From positions 124,001 to 188,000 of the forward strand of contig NZ_JARPUS010000003.1 of assembly GCF_029537485.1 (NCBI RefSeq): DNA of 64,000 nucleotides, in the 5' to 3' direction. A model generated the notes under the pieces. That model had not been told where the DNA came from. It ran no database searches and was given only the letters and a program-made list of their open reading frames with translations. The position numbers and the translations under genes are program-made. The stretch is from Pseudomonas sp. GOM6. GTDB taxonomy: Bacteria; Pseudomonadota; Gammaproteobacteria; Pseudomonadales; Pseudomonadaceae. Below are positions 17,742 through 24,754 of the stretch, in pieces (positions within the stretch are counted from its first letter, which is position 1; each line of letters begins with the position of its first letter).

Positions 17742-18118
17742 GCCTGTTCTCCAGTCTCAGATTCTTGTAGGCGCCTGTAGCAGCGTGGATCGACTGTAGG
17801 GCCGTGGCACAGCGCGTGCTTCTCATCGAACGACAGCAACTTTTCATTTCATGACACTGACCACCTCAGCATTGATGTGCAGATCAGCGACACAGCCAGT
17901 CGAAGTAGCAGCTGGATTTTCCCGCCATTTTTACCGGCTATTCGGCCACCCCCTGCCAGAGCCACCAGTGAAGAGGGCGTGGTCTCGTGCGCTTCGTCGT
18001 CAATGGATCGCCGCCGAGCTTTTGACTCGTTAAGCTCTGCGCAGGCCAATGGCCAGCATTGAAGACGATAACCTCGGTGGCGCTAGACCGGCACCGCACA
18101 AGAACGGAACCCACCGTC
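17742..18118. other. Divergent intergenic region between qor-like and chemoreceptor genes
   Basis: These 377 bp separate two divergent genes. The left part carries copy C of the conserved element. The remainder has no convincing ORF, terminator or known sigma-28 chemotaxis promoter that I could recognise. It should hold the promoters for both directions. Confidence 0.5.
17816..17862. promoter_or_regulatory. Conserved regulon element, copy C (upstream of the qor-tauD-BKACE array)
   Basis: Third copy of the 40-bp element: GCTTC at 17818-17822, half-site GACAGCAAC at 17832, core TTTTCATTT at 17841-17849 and half-site GACACTGAC at 17853, 21 bp apart. In this copy the two half-sites are most alike (GACAnnnAC against GACAnnGAC), which best shows the direct repeat. 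It lies 74 bp upstream of the qor start at 17741 and in the same relative orientation as copies A and B. Confidence 0.6.
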
Positions 18119-19564
18119 ATGCAACAGAGCTTCCTCTCCACAGCCCTGCCCCCGGCCGAAAGCAGCCACAGCGACCAGTTGCTCAGCCGCATGCTGAACT
18201 TCTTTGCCTACTGCGGCCTGGCCATCGGCCTGTACAGCGGCATCAAGTGGGGACGCCTGGGTAACGATGCGCTGATGCAGGGTTCCTTTCTGCTGATCAT
18301 CGGCATGCCGCTGGTGCTGCTGACGTTGCGCAAGGCCTGGCTACCCGTACGCGGTGTGGGCAACTTCTCCATGGCGCTAATAAGCAGCTACGCCATGATC
18401 CTCATCTACCACCTGGGCGGCCTGCACTCGGCGCATATCTTCTGGCCGCTGGTGGTGATCGGCTTCGCCTACCTGCTGCTCGGCGGACGCAGCGCGGCCC
18501 TCTGGACCGTGGTGCAGCTGCTATTCGTGTTCTGGCTGATCCGCCTGGAGCGCGCCGACGCCGCCCTGCCCCAGTTCGAGCTGAGCCCACGCGACGCCAT
18601 GCTCAACGAGTATTCCGGCTACCTGCTGCCGGTCATCACCATGTGGCTGGCGCAGTGGTACAGCTCGCGGGTGCGCCAGCAGGCCCTGGATAATGCCCAG
18701 CAGCACCTGCAGGAGGCCGAGCGGGTGAACCAGGCCGCCACCACGGGCCGCCAGCAGCTGAGCGAAGTGCTGGGCGAAGTGCGCCATGGCGCCGCCGGCC
18801 TGCACCAGCTCTCGCAGCAGCTGTATCGCACCCTGGACAGCATGCGCCAGCGCTGCCAAAGCATCGATGGCGACGTGCAGCAGCAGGCCGAGGCCATGCA
18901 CCAGCTCGATCTGGCCGTCCACGAAGTACTCGACGGCCTGGCGCAGAGCACCGAGCACATGCAGCGCCTGAGCCAGGACACTCAGCACAGCAGCGTCCAG
19001 GTCAATACCTGCGCCACACGCATGCAGCAGGCCCAAGGCAGCATGCAGGCAATCCAGAGCAGCAATCAGCGCATCGCCGAATCCATGCAGATGATCAGCG
19101 CCATCGCCCAGCAGACCAATCTGCTGGCGCTCAACGCCGCTATCGAAGCGGCCCGCGCCGGTCAGCATGGCCGCGGCTTTGCGGTGGTGGCCGATGAAGT
19201 ACGCAACCTGTCGCAACGCAGCAACCAGACCGCCGACACCGTACAGAGCGTGCTGGGCGAGTCGGAGCAGATCGTCAATACCGGAGCCAGCCAGGTGAGC
19301 GACGTGGGCGAGGCCCTGGCCGAAAACGCCTCGCTGACCGCCAACCTCTCCGATGCCATCCGTGAACACAGCCAGGCGCTCGATCAGGCGCATCGCCAGC
19401 TGGCCCAGGTTCGCGAACACAGCGCAGCTCAGCGAGAAGCCAGCCAGCGTCAACGCGAGGCCAGCGCCGAGCTGCTCAGTGCACAGGAGTCGCTGGTAGC
19501 GCTGGGGGAGCGCCTGGATCGGCTATCTCAGCAACTACACCAACGCGTCATCGAGCGCGGCTGA
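18119..19564 (+). CDS. Methyl-accepting chemotaxis protein with membrane-embedded sensor
   Basis: This is a 481-residue chemoreceptor. Residues ~25-195 hold about six hydrophobic segments with short loops (for example [17 protein letters not shown] and [17 protein letters not shown]) instead of a periplasmic ligand-binding domain. A coiled-coil signalling region follows, with the conserved tip [19 protein letters not shown] and [18 protein letters not shown]. The ATG at 18119 was chosen over an in-frame TTG 60 bp upstream. Receptors of this kind probably sense membrane state, energy or a membrane-soluble compound. It diverges from the qor-tauD-BKACE array and shares its upstream region with conserved element C, which suggests that chemotaxis and catabolism are linked. 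Confidence 0.88.
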   Translation: MQQSFLSTALPPAESSHSDQLLSRMLNFFAYCGLAIGLYSGIKWGRLGNDALMQGSFLLIIGMPLVLLTLRKAWLPVRGVGNFSMALISSYAMILIYHLGGLHSAHIFWPLVVIGFAYLLLGGRSAALWTVVQLLFVFWLIRLERADAALPQFELSPRDAMLNEYSGYLLPVITMWLAQWYSSRVRQQALDNAQQHLQEAERVNQAATTGRQQLSEVLGEVRHGAAGLHQLSQQLYRTLDSMRQRCQSIDGDVQQQAEAMHQLDLAVHEVLDGLAQSTEHMQRLSQDTQHSSVQVNTCATRMQQAQGSMQAIQSSNQRIAESMQMISAIAQQTNLLALNAAIEAARAGQHGRGFAVVADEVRNLSQRSNQTADTVQSVLGESEQIVNTGASQVSDVGEALAENASLTANLSDAIREHSQALDQAHRQLAQVREHSAAQREASQRQREASAELLSAQESLVALGERLDRLSQQLHQRVIERG

Positions 19565-19646
19565 GGAAATATTCAGGCACAGAACCAGGCTTCCGCCTGG
19601 GCCGGCAGTTGGCCTACAAGTGCCGCTTTGCCATAGGAGCCCGACC

Positions 19647-20651
19647 ATGATCAGGATCACCCCAGCCCTGCTGCTGACCTCACTGCTTCTAGGAACCAGC
19701 GCCCAGGCCGCCACCCCGAGCTACGGCGAGCAGCTGGAAGGCTTCGCCTACCCCTATCCGCAGCAACGCTTCGAATTGCAGTCCCAGGGCCAGACATTGT
19801 CCATGGCCTACATGGATGTGCCCGCTCAGGGCCAGGCCAACGGCCATAGCGTGGTGCTGCTACATGGCAAGAACTTCTGCAGCGCCACCTGGGAGCAGAC
19901 CATCGCCGTCCTGAGTGAAGCCGGTTACCGGGTGATTGCTCCGGATCAGGTCGGTTTCTGCGCCTCCAGCAAACCCCGCGCTTATCAGTTCAGCTTCAGC
20001 CAACTGGCACTTAACACCCAGGCGCTGCTGGATCGACTCGGGGTTAAACAGGCCATCGTGGCTGGCCACTCCATGGGCGGCATGCTCGCCGCACGCTTCG
20101 CCATCAACCACCCGCAGACAGTCGAGCAACTGGTACTGGTCAATCCCATCGGCCTGGAAGACTGGCAGGCCGAGGGCGTGCCCTATGCCAGCCTTGATCA
20201 GCTGAACCAGAACGAGCTGAAGACCAGTTTTGAAAGCATCAAGAACTACCAGCTGAAGTTCTACTACAACGGCCAGTGGAAGCCTGAATACGATCGCTGG
20301 GTAGACATGCAGGTAGGCCTGTACCACGGCAAGGGCCGCGAAATCGTGGCCTGGAACCAGGCACAGACCGCCAACATGCTGTTCAACCAGCCGGTGATCC
20401 ACGAGTTTGGCCGTATCCAGGCGCCCACCCTGCTGCTGATCGGCGGCAAGGATCGCACCGCACCCGGCGCCGCACGGGCCCCCAAGGAGATCGCCGCGCG
20501 CCTTGGCAACTACCCGGAACTGGGGCGCAAAGCGGCCGCGGCATTGCCCAACAGCACCCTGGTGGAATTCCCCGAACTGGGCCATTCGCCGCAGGTCGAG
20601 GCGCCGGAGCGCTTCCATCAGGCGCTACTGAAAGGCCTGATCAGCCTGTAA
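19647..20651 (+). CDS. Exported alpha/beta-fold hydrolase
   Basis: This is a 334-residue hydrolase with a signal peptide (MIRITPALLLTSLLLGTSAQ, cut near AQA-AT). The nucleophile serine is in AGHSMGGMLAARFA, the oxyanion region in VLLHGKNFCSATWEQ, and the catalytic His in PELGHSPQVEAPERF; an Asp in GGKDRTAPG completes the triad. AGGAG lies 7 bases before the chosen ATG. It acts in the periplasm or outside the cell, on an ester or amide that cannot be specified. It follows the chemoreceptor gene by 82 bp on the same strand and is ended by a strong bidirectional hairpin. Confidence 0.88.
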   Translation: MIRITPALLLTSLLLGTSAQAATPSYGEQLEGFAYPYPQQRFELQSQGQTLSMAYMDVPAQGQANGHSVVLLHGKNFCSATWEQTIAVLSEAGYRVIAPDQVGFCASSKPRAYQFSFSQLALNTQALLDRLGVKQAIVAGHSMGGMLAARFAINHPQTVEQLVLVNPIGLEDWQAEGVPYASLDQLNQNELKTSFESIKNYQLKFYYNGQWKPEYDRWVDMQVGLYHGKGREIVAWNQAQTANMLFNQPVIHEFGRIQAPTLLLIGGKDRTAPGAARAPKEIAARLGNYPELGRKAAAALPNSTLVEFPELGHSPQVEAPERFHQALLKGLISL

Positions 20652-20655
20652 GACG

Positions 20656-20690
20656 CAACAAGGCCGGCAAATGCCGGCCTTGTTGTTTGC
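20656..20690. terminator. Bidirectional terminator after the exported hydrolase gene
   Basis: A 14-bp perfect stem (CAACAAGGCCGGCA / TGCCGGCCTTGTTG, loop of two bases) sits between two convergent genes, with T-rich sequence on the plus strand. Confidence 0.85.
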
Positions 20691-20713
20691 AGCTCAGGCA
20701 TGTCTGCCTGGAT

Positions 20714-20905
20714 TCAGATCCGCACGTTGCCACGTGGCCCCATCAGGGCCCAGATGATCAGGCCGATCAGCGGCAGCAGAACGATCAGCAGCACCCAGAG
20801 GATTTTCATCCCCGTTTCCGCATTGCTTTTGATCACATTGATGATGGCCCAGATATCCAGGGCAAGGATGACCAGGCCGACAAGGCCGCTGAGGGTGGAA
20901 CCCAT
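20714..20905 (-). CDS. Small PLDc_N-type membrane protein
   Basis: This 63-residue protein has two hydrophobic segments (LVGLVILALDIWAIINVI and ILWVLLIVLLPLIGLIIWAL) and ends in MGPRGNVRI. The WAIINVI...K.LW.LLI...P..G.IIW pattern is that of the PLDc_N (phospholipase D nuclease N-terminal) small-protein family, common in Pseudomonas. The ATG at 20905 is 8 bases from AGGAG, a better fit than the GTG three codons upstream. It stands alone between two terminators. No function is established for such stand-alone proteins. Confidence 0.8.
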   Translation of the reverse strand: MGSTLSGLVGLVILALDIWAIINVIKSNAETGMKILWVLLIVLLPLIGLIIWALMGPRGNVRI

Positions 20906-21132
20906 GGCTGACACTCCTGTGTGATGGGGCTTCCTTTATAGGATAGGAATAGCGGCCATTCGTTCAAACACGGAAATAACCCCTGAAATAACGCTGACAT
21001 GCGACATATTCCTACGTTTTTACGACAGCCTGTGACTCTAAGGTCAGGTTTTGACATCCATTGTTCACAGGCCACGGCAATAGGTGCTTTCGCTGGCCAA
21101 CGCACATTGGGCACTATTGGAGAAACAGACCC

Positions 21133-21396
21133 ATGAACACCTCGCTCCGCGTCAACGAAGCTCTGCTTATCGCCGGTCGCGCCTTTCAACCTTTCCAGTG
21201 CGTGGCCTGGCAACCCCAGGACGGCACCGGCTCGCTCACCCTGACCGTGATCGACCGCACCAACAAGCGCCTGAGCCAGGCCAACCTGGACCTGCACACC
21301 TACGCCGACCCGGCTCAGCTGGCCGATGCGCTGGCCCAGTCACGTGAGCAGATCAGCCGCCAGGGCTACGCCCTGGAGCCGTGGAGCATGCCCTGA
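21133..21396 (+). CDS. Small conserved hypothetical protein
   Basis: This is an 87-residue soluble protein that I recognise only as a Pseudomonas-type hypothetical. It has no signal peptide, membrane segment or cysteine pair beyond a single Cys in FQPFQCVAW. The sequence alternates a beta-rich first half (SLTLTVIDRTNKRLSQANLDLHTY) and a helical second half (DPAQLADALAQSREQISRQG). A GGAG site precedes its ATG, and a strong terminator follows 30 bp after the stop, so it is a monocistronic unit. Its function is unknown. Confidence 0.7.
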   Translation: MNTSLRVNEALLIAGRAFQPFQCVAWQPQDGTGSLTLTVIDRTNKRLSQANLDLHTYADPAQLADALAQSREQISRQGYALEPWSMP

Positions 21397-21425
21397 TTCA
21401 CTAGCCCCGGCCTGCCGCCACCCCA

Positions 21426-21461
21426 AGCCCCCTCTGCCGCAAGGCGAGGGGGCTTTTGTTT
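21426..21461 (+). terminator. Rho-independent terminator
   Basis: A 9-bp stem AGCCCCCTC/GAGGGGGCT with an 11-base loop is followed by TTTGTTT, just after the small conserved protein gene. Confidence 0.85.
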
Positions 21462-21557
21462 AGGCCCGCCGACAGCGATGTCCATATCTGTGGGCTTATT
21501 GTCATTGTTGCCACGCTGAGCTGAGCGCAGACTGTCTCCACGCTCTGGAGAATGTTT

Positions 21558-22541
21558 ATGCGCACCATCGCCTGCCTGATCTACCCCGACGTCATGAGCC
21601 TGGATGTCACCGGCCCCCTGCAGGTATTCGCCTCGGCCAATGTCGAATGCCAGCGCCAGGGGCTGCCCATTGCATATCAGTTGCGCGTGCTGGCCGAGCA
21701 GGCCGGCCCCGTGGCGACCTCAGCCGGTTTTCAGCTGGTCGCCGAACAGGCCTGGGCTGAATGTGCCCCTGCAGAGCTGGATACCCTGCTGATTCCGGGC
21801 GGCCTCGGCGAGGCCGCGCAGTCTGCCAACCAGCCGCTGCTGACCTGGCTGCGCAGTGCCGAGCCCCAGGTCCGTCGCCTCGGCTCGGTGTGCTCCGGCG
21901 CCCTGATCCTGGCCGCCGCCGGGCTGCTCGATGGCCGCCGCGCCACTACCCACTGGGCCGATGTCGCGGCTTTGCGCGCCCACAACAGCATCGAGGTGGA
22001 CGGCGATCGCCTGCACACCTACGACCCCGAAGGCCAGGATGGCGATGCCCATGTCTTCACCTCGGCCGGAGTCACCGCCGGCATCGACCTGGCCCTGGCA
22101 TTGGTGGAAGCCGATCTCGGCCGCCCGCTGGCGCTGGCCGTGGCCCGGCGCCTGGTGATGTTTCTGCGCCGCCCAGGCGGGCAGGCCCAGTTCAGCGCCC
22201 TGCTCGCCCCGGACGCCAACTGCACGCCGCGACTGCTGGGGCTGCTGGAATGGATCGCCCAGAACCTCGCCGCCGATCTGTCGCTGGAGGCCCTGGCCCA
22301 GCGCGCCAACCTGTCCAGCCGCAGCCTGTCGCGCCTGTTCGTTCAGGAGCTGGGCACAGGCCCGGGCCGCTATGTCGAGCAGCTGCGCCTGGAGGCCGCT
22401 CGCAACCTGCTGCAAGGCAGTGGCGCCTCGATCGGCACGGTGGCGCGCCTGACCGGCTTTCGCCACCCGGAAAACCTGCGCCGCACCTTTCACAAGCACC
22501 TGTCGGTCAGCCCGCAGGATTACGCCGAGCGCTTCGCCTGA
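21558..22541 (+). CDS. GlxA/FtrA-type transcriptional regulator (DJ-1/PfpI plus AraC HTH)
   Basis: This is a 327-residue regulator. The N-terminal ~190 residues are a DJ-1/PfpI-like domain (IACLIYPDVMSLDVTGPLQV; the nucleophile-elbow-like SVCSGALILAAAGLLDGR), and the C-terminal ~100 residues an AraC-type double helix-turn-helix (LSLEALAQRANLSSRSLSRL and ASIGTVARLTGFRHPENLRR). Relatives include GbdR, CdhR and ArgR-like regulators of amine and amino-acid catabolism. The second ATG (21558) is used because it lies 7 bases after GGAG. It is upstream of a DUF1272 gene and an MFS gene on the same strand and may regulate them. Its ligand is unknown. Confidence 0.9.
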   Translation: MRTIACLIYPDVMSLDVTGPLQVFASANVECQRQGLPIAYQLRVLAEQAGPVATSAGFQLVAEQAWAECAPAELDTLLIPGGLGEAAQSANQPLLTWLRSAEPQVRRLGSVCSGALILAAAGLLDGRRATTHWADVAALRAHNSIEVDGDRLHTYDPEGQDGDAHVFTSAGVTAGIDLALALVEADLGRPLALAVARRLVMFLRRPGGQAQFSALLAPDANCTPRLLGLLEWIAQNLAADLSLEALAQRANLSSRSLSRLFVQELGTGPGRYVEQLRLEAARNLLQGSGASIGTVARLTGFRHPENLRRTFHKHLSVSPQDYAERFA

Positions 22542-22574
22542 TTTATCTCAGATACCGCGCCAAGGAGAACCACC

Positions 22575-22814
22575 ATGCTGCAACTGCGCCCCGGCTGCGA
22601 ATGCTGCGACCGCGACCTGCCCGCCGACTCGCCGGACGCGATGATCTGCTCGTTCGAGTGCACCTTCTGCCGCGACTGCGCCGAGCACAAGCTGCACGGC
22701 CGTTGCCCGAACTGCGCGGGCGAGCTGGTACGCCGCCCCATCCGCCCGGTCGTGGCACTGGCCCGCCACCCGGCTTCACATGCACGCATCCATAAACCGG
22801 CCGGCTGCGCCTGA
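22575..22814 (+). CDS. DUF1272 zinc-ribbon-like protein
   Basis: This 79-residue protein carries two cysteine clusters, CECCDRD and CSFECTFCRDCAEHKLHGRCPNC, which match the DUF1272 family and would bind zinc in a RING-like fold. Residues after ~55 are a basic tail. It begins 33 bp after the GlxA-type regulator and ends 10 bp before an MFS gene, so the three are likely co-transcribed. DUF1272 genes often sit next to transporter genes, but the role of the protein is unknown. Confidence 0.88.
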   Translation: MLQLRPGCECCDRDLPADSPDAMICSFECTFCRDCAEHKLHGRCPNCAGELVRRPIRPVVALARHPASHARIHKPAGCA

Positions 22815-22824
22815 GGACATCATC

Positions 22825-23994
22825 ATGCTGTTGCTGAACAATCCGGCCCTGCTGCGCCTGTTCCTGGCCCAGGCCCTGTACTGGAGCTGCACCCTGATTG
22901 GCGTGACGCTGACCACCCTGGTCGGCCTGCAAATCGCCCCCGTCAATGCCCTGGCCAGCCTGCCACTGGCATTACTGGTGCTCGGTTACCTGCTCGCCAC
23001 CCAGCCACTGTCGAGTTTCATGCAACGCCACGGGCGTCGCGCCGGTTTGCTGCTGGGCGCCACGGCTGGTATTGGCGGCGGCCTGCTCAGCGCGCTCGGC
23101 GTGTGGCTGGCCGATTTCTGGCTGTTCTGCCTGGGCGCCCTGCCCCTTGGCGTGTATCAGGCCTCGGCCATGTATTACCGTTTCGCCGCTCTGGAGGCGG
23201 TGGACGAGGCGCACAAGGGGCGCGCCACTGCCTGGGTGATCGGCGGCGGGCTGCTGGCCGCCCTGCTGGCACCGGAACTGACCCTGTGGGCACGCAATGC
23301 GCTGGCGACGCCCTTTGTCGGCGCCTACCTGGCCCTCGCCGCCCTTGCCGCACTGGCCCTGCCACTGTTGGCCGGCCTGCGCCAGGGCGCCCTGCCGCCG
23401 GCCAGCCGGGGAGGTCTGGCGAACATGCGCCTCCTGCTAAGCCGTCCGGTGGTACGCGCCGCCATCGCCACCACGGCAATCGGCCACGGGCTGATGATCC
23501 TGGTGATGAACGCCACACCGCTGGCCATGAGCTTCTGCGGACTGTCCCTGGAGGCCGGCGCCGAAGTGATCCGCTGGCACATGGTCGGCATGTTCCTGCC
23601 GGCCTTCGTTGCCGGACCGCTGGTCGATCGCCTGGGCGCGCGCCGCGTGGCCTTGCTCGGCATCGGTCTGCTGGTCGCCAGCGCCATCATTGCCCTGGCC
23701 GGCCAGTTGCAGATGCATTTCCTGATCTCGTCCCTGCTGCTGGGCATGGGCTGGAACCTGATGCTGGTCGCCGGCACGACCCTGCTCGGTGAAGGCCATG
23801 CACCGGATGAGCGTGGCCAGGCCCAGGGCCTGATGGAACTGGGCAACGGCGCGGTGGCCACCTGCGCATCCTTCGCTTCCGGAGCGCTGATCAGTGGCCT
23901 GGGCTGGAATCCGTTGAACCTGGCCATGTTGCCCCTTTTGGCCATCGCCCTTCTGGCCCTGAGCCAGAGCCGGCGCCAGTTGCAGCCGGCCTGA
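22825..23994 (+). CDS. MFS transporter (YfmO/YcaD-like)
   Basis: This is a 389-residue inner-membrane carrier with 12 hydrophobic segments. It contains FMQRHGRRAGLLLGA at loop 2-3 and VAGPLVDRLGARRVALLGIG at loop 8-9, both MFS signatures. The ATG at 22825 follows GAGG by 8 bases; an earlier in-frame ATG lies inside the DUF1272 gene and is unlikely. It forms a unit with the DUF1272 and GlxA-type genes. A substrate cannot be assigned from sequence. Confidence 0.85.
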   Translation: MLLLNNPALLRLFLAQALYWSCTLIGVTLTTLVGLQIAPVNALASLPLALLVLGYLLATQPLSSFMQRHGRRAGLLLGATAGIGGGLLSALGVWLADFWLFCLGALPLGVYQASAMYYRFAALEAVDEAHKGRATAWVIGGGLLAALLAPELTLWARNALATPFVGAYLALAALAALALPLLAGLRQGALPPASRGGLANMRLLLSRPVVRAAIATTAIGHGLMILVMNATPLAMSFCGLSLEAGAEVIRWHMVGMFLPAFVAGPLVDRLGARRVALLGIGLLVASAIIALAGQLQMHFLISSLLLGMGWNLMLVAGTTLLGEGHAPDERGQAQGLMELGNGAVATCASFASGALISGLGWNPLNLAMLPLLAIALLALSQSRRQLQPA

Positions 23995-24029
23995 GGGCCC
24001 GAGCAAACCAAGTAGTTTTTGCAGACAAC

Positions 24030-24055
24030 AAAAAGGCGCCCAAAGGCGCCTTTTT
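24030..24055. terminator. Bidirectional terminator between MFS and nfuA genes
   Basis: AAAAAGGCGCC and GGCGCCTTTTT form a perfect stem around a four-base loop. It lies between two convergent genes and has T-runs on both strands. Confidence 0.9.
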
Positions 24056-24072
24056 CATCAATCGCAGAGAAC

Positions 24073-24657
24073 TCAGTAGTAGGCGTTCTCGCGGTTGCTG
24101 TGGTCGGTCACATCGCGCACGCCCTTGAGTTCGGGAATACGCTCCAGCAGGGTTTTCTCGATGCCTTCCTTGAGGGTGTAGTCGGCCTGGCCGCAGCCCT
24201 GGCAACCACCGCCGAAACGCAGCACGGCAATGCCTTCCTCGACCACGTCGACCAGGCTCACCTGGCCGCCATGGCTGGCCAGACCCGGATTGATTTCGGT
24301 CTGCAGGTAATAGTTGATGCGCTCGTTGAGCGGGCTGTCCTCGTTGACCATCGGCACCTTGGCGTTCGGCGCCTTGATGGTCAGTTGGCCGCCCATGCGG
24401 TCGGTGGCGTAGTCGACGACGGCGTCTTCCAGGAAAGGCTCGCTGACGGCATCGATCCAGGCGGTGAACTTGGCCAGGCCCAGGGCGGTGTCTTCCGGCT
24501 TCTGCTCACCCGGCTTGCAGTAGGCGATGCAGGTTTCCGCGTAAGGCGTACCCGGCTGGGTGATAAAGACGCGAATGCCGATGCCCGCTGTGCTCTGCTT
24601 GCTCAGCAGATCAGCCAGGTAATCGTGGGCCGCGTCGGTAATGGTGATGGCGCTCAT
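24073..24657 (-). CDS. nfuA: Fe/S biogenesis protein NfuA
   Basis: This is a 194-residue protein with an N-terminal A-type-carrier-like domain ([18 protein letters not shown]; its cysteines are reduced relative to true IscA) and a C-terminal NifU-like domain with the cluster-binding CQGC in [15 protein letters not shown]. NfuA receives and passes on 4Fe-4S clusters and protects Fe-S enzymes under oxidative stress or iron limitation. The start at 24657 has GAGGAG nine bases upstream. The gene lies next to cti and metH as in P. aeruginosa. A possible IscR site lies 58 bp upstream. Confidence 0.95.
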   Translation of the reverse strand: MSAITITDAAHDYLADLLSKQSTAGIGIRVFITQPGTPYAETCIAYCKPGEQKPEDTALGLAKFTAWIDAVSEPFLEDAVVDYATDRMGGQLTIKAPNAKVPMVNEDSPLNERINYYLQTEINPGLASHGGQVSLVDVVEEGIAVLRFGGGCQGCGQADYTLKEGIEKTLLERIPELKGVRDVTDHSNRENAYY

Positions 24658-24714
24658 GGCAACTCCTCGCAAACGTGCCGCCAGTGTACGCCAATCGGCT
24701 GGGCGGGATAAAGT

Positions 24715-24731
24715 CCTAGCATTTTAGTAGG
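24715..24731. promoter_or_regulatory. Candidate IscR type-1 site upstream of nfuA
   Basis: On the minus strand CCTACTAAAATGCTAGG matches 13 of 17 positions of the type-1 core CYGACTRWWWYAGTCGG. It lies 58 bp upstream of the nfuA start. IscR control of nfuA has been reported in P. aeruginosa as I recall it. The match is by eye and imperfect. Confidence 0.4.
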
Positions 24732-24754
24732 AATATTTCCCACCTTCGCCCGCC

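Noticed and set aside
18059-18118. Longer chemoreceptor start at a TTG codon
   Set aside because: No good ribosome site; the added 20 residues are not chemoreceptor-like, and an ATG at 18119 fits better.
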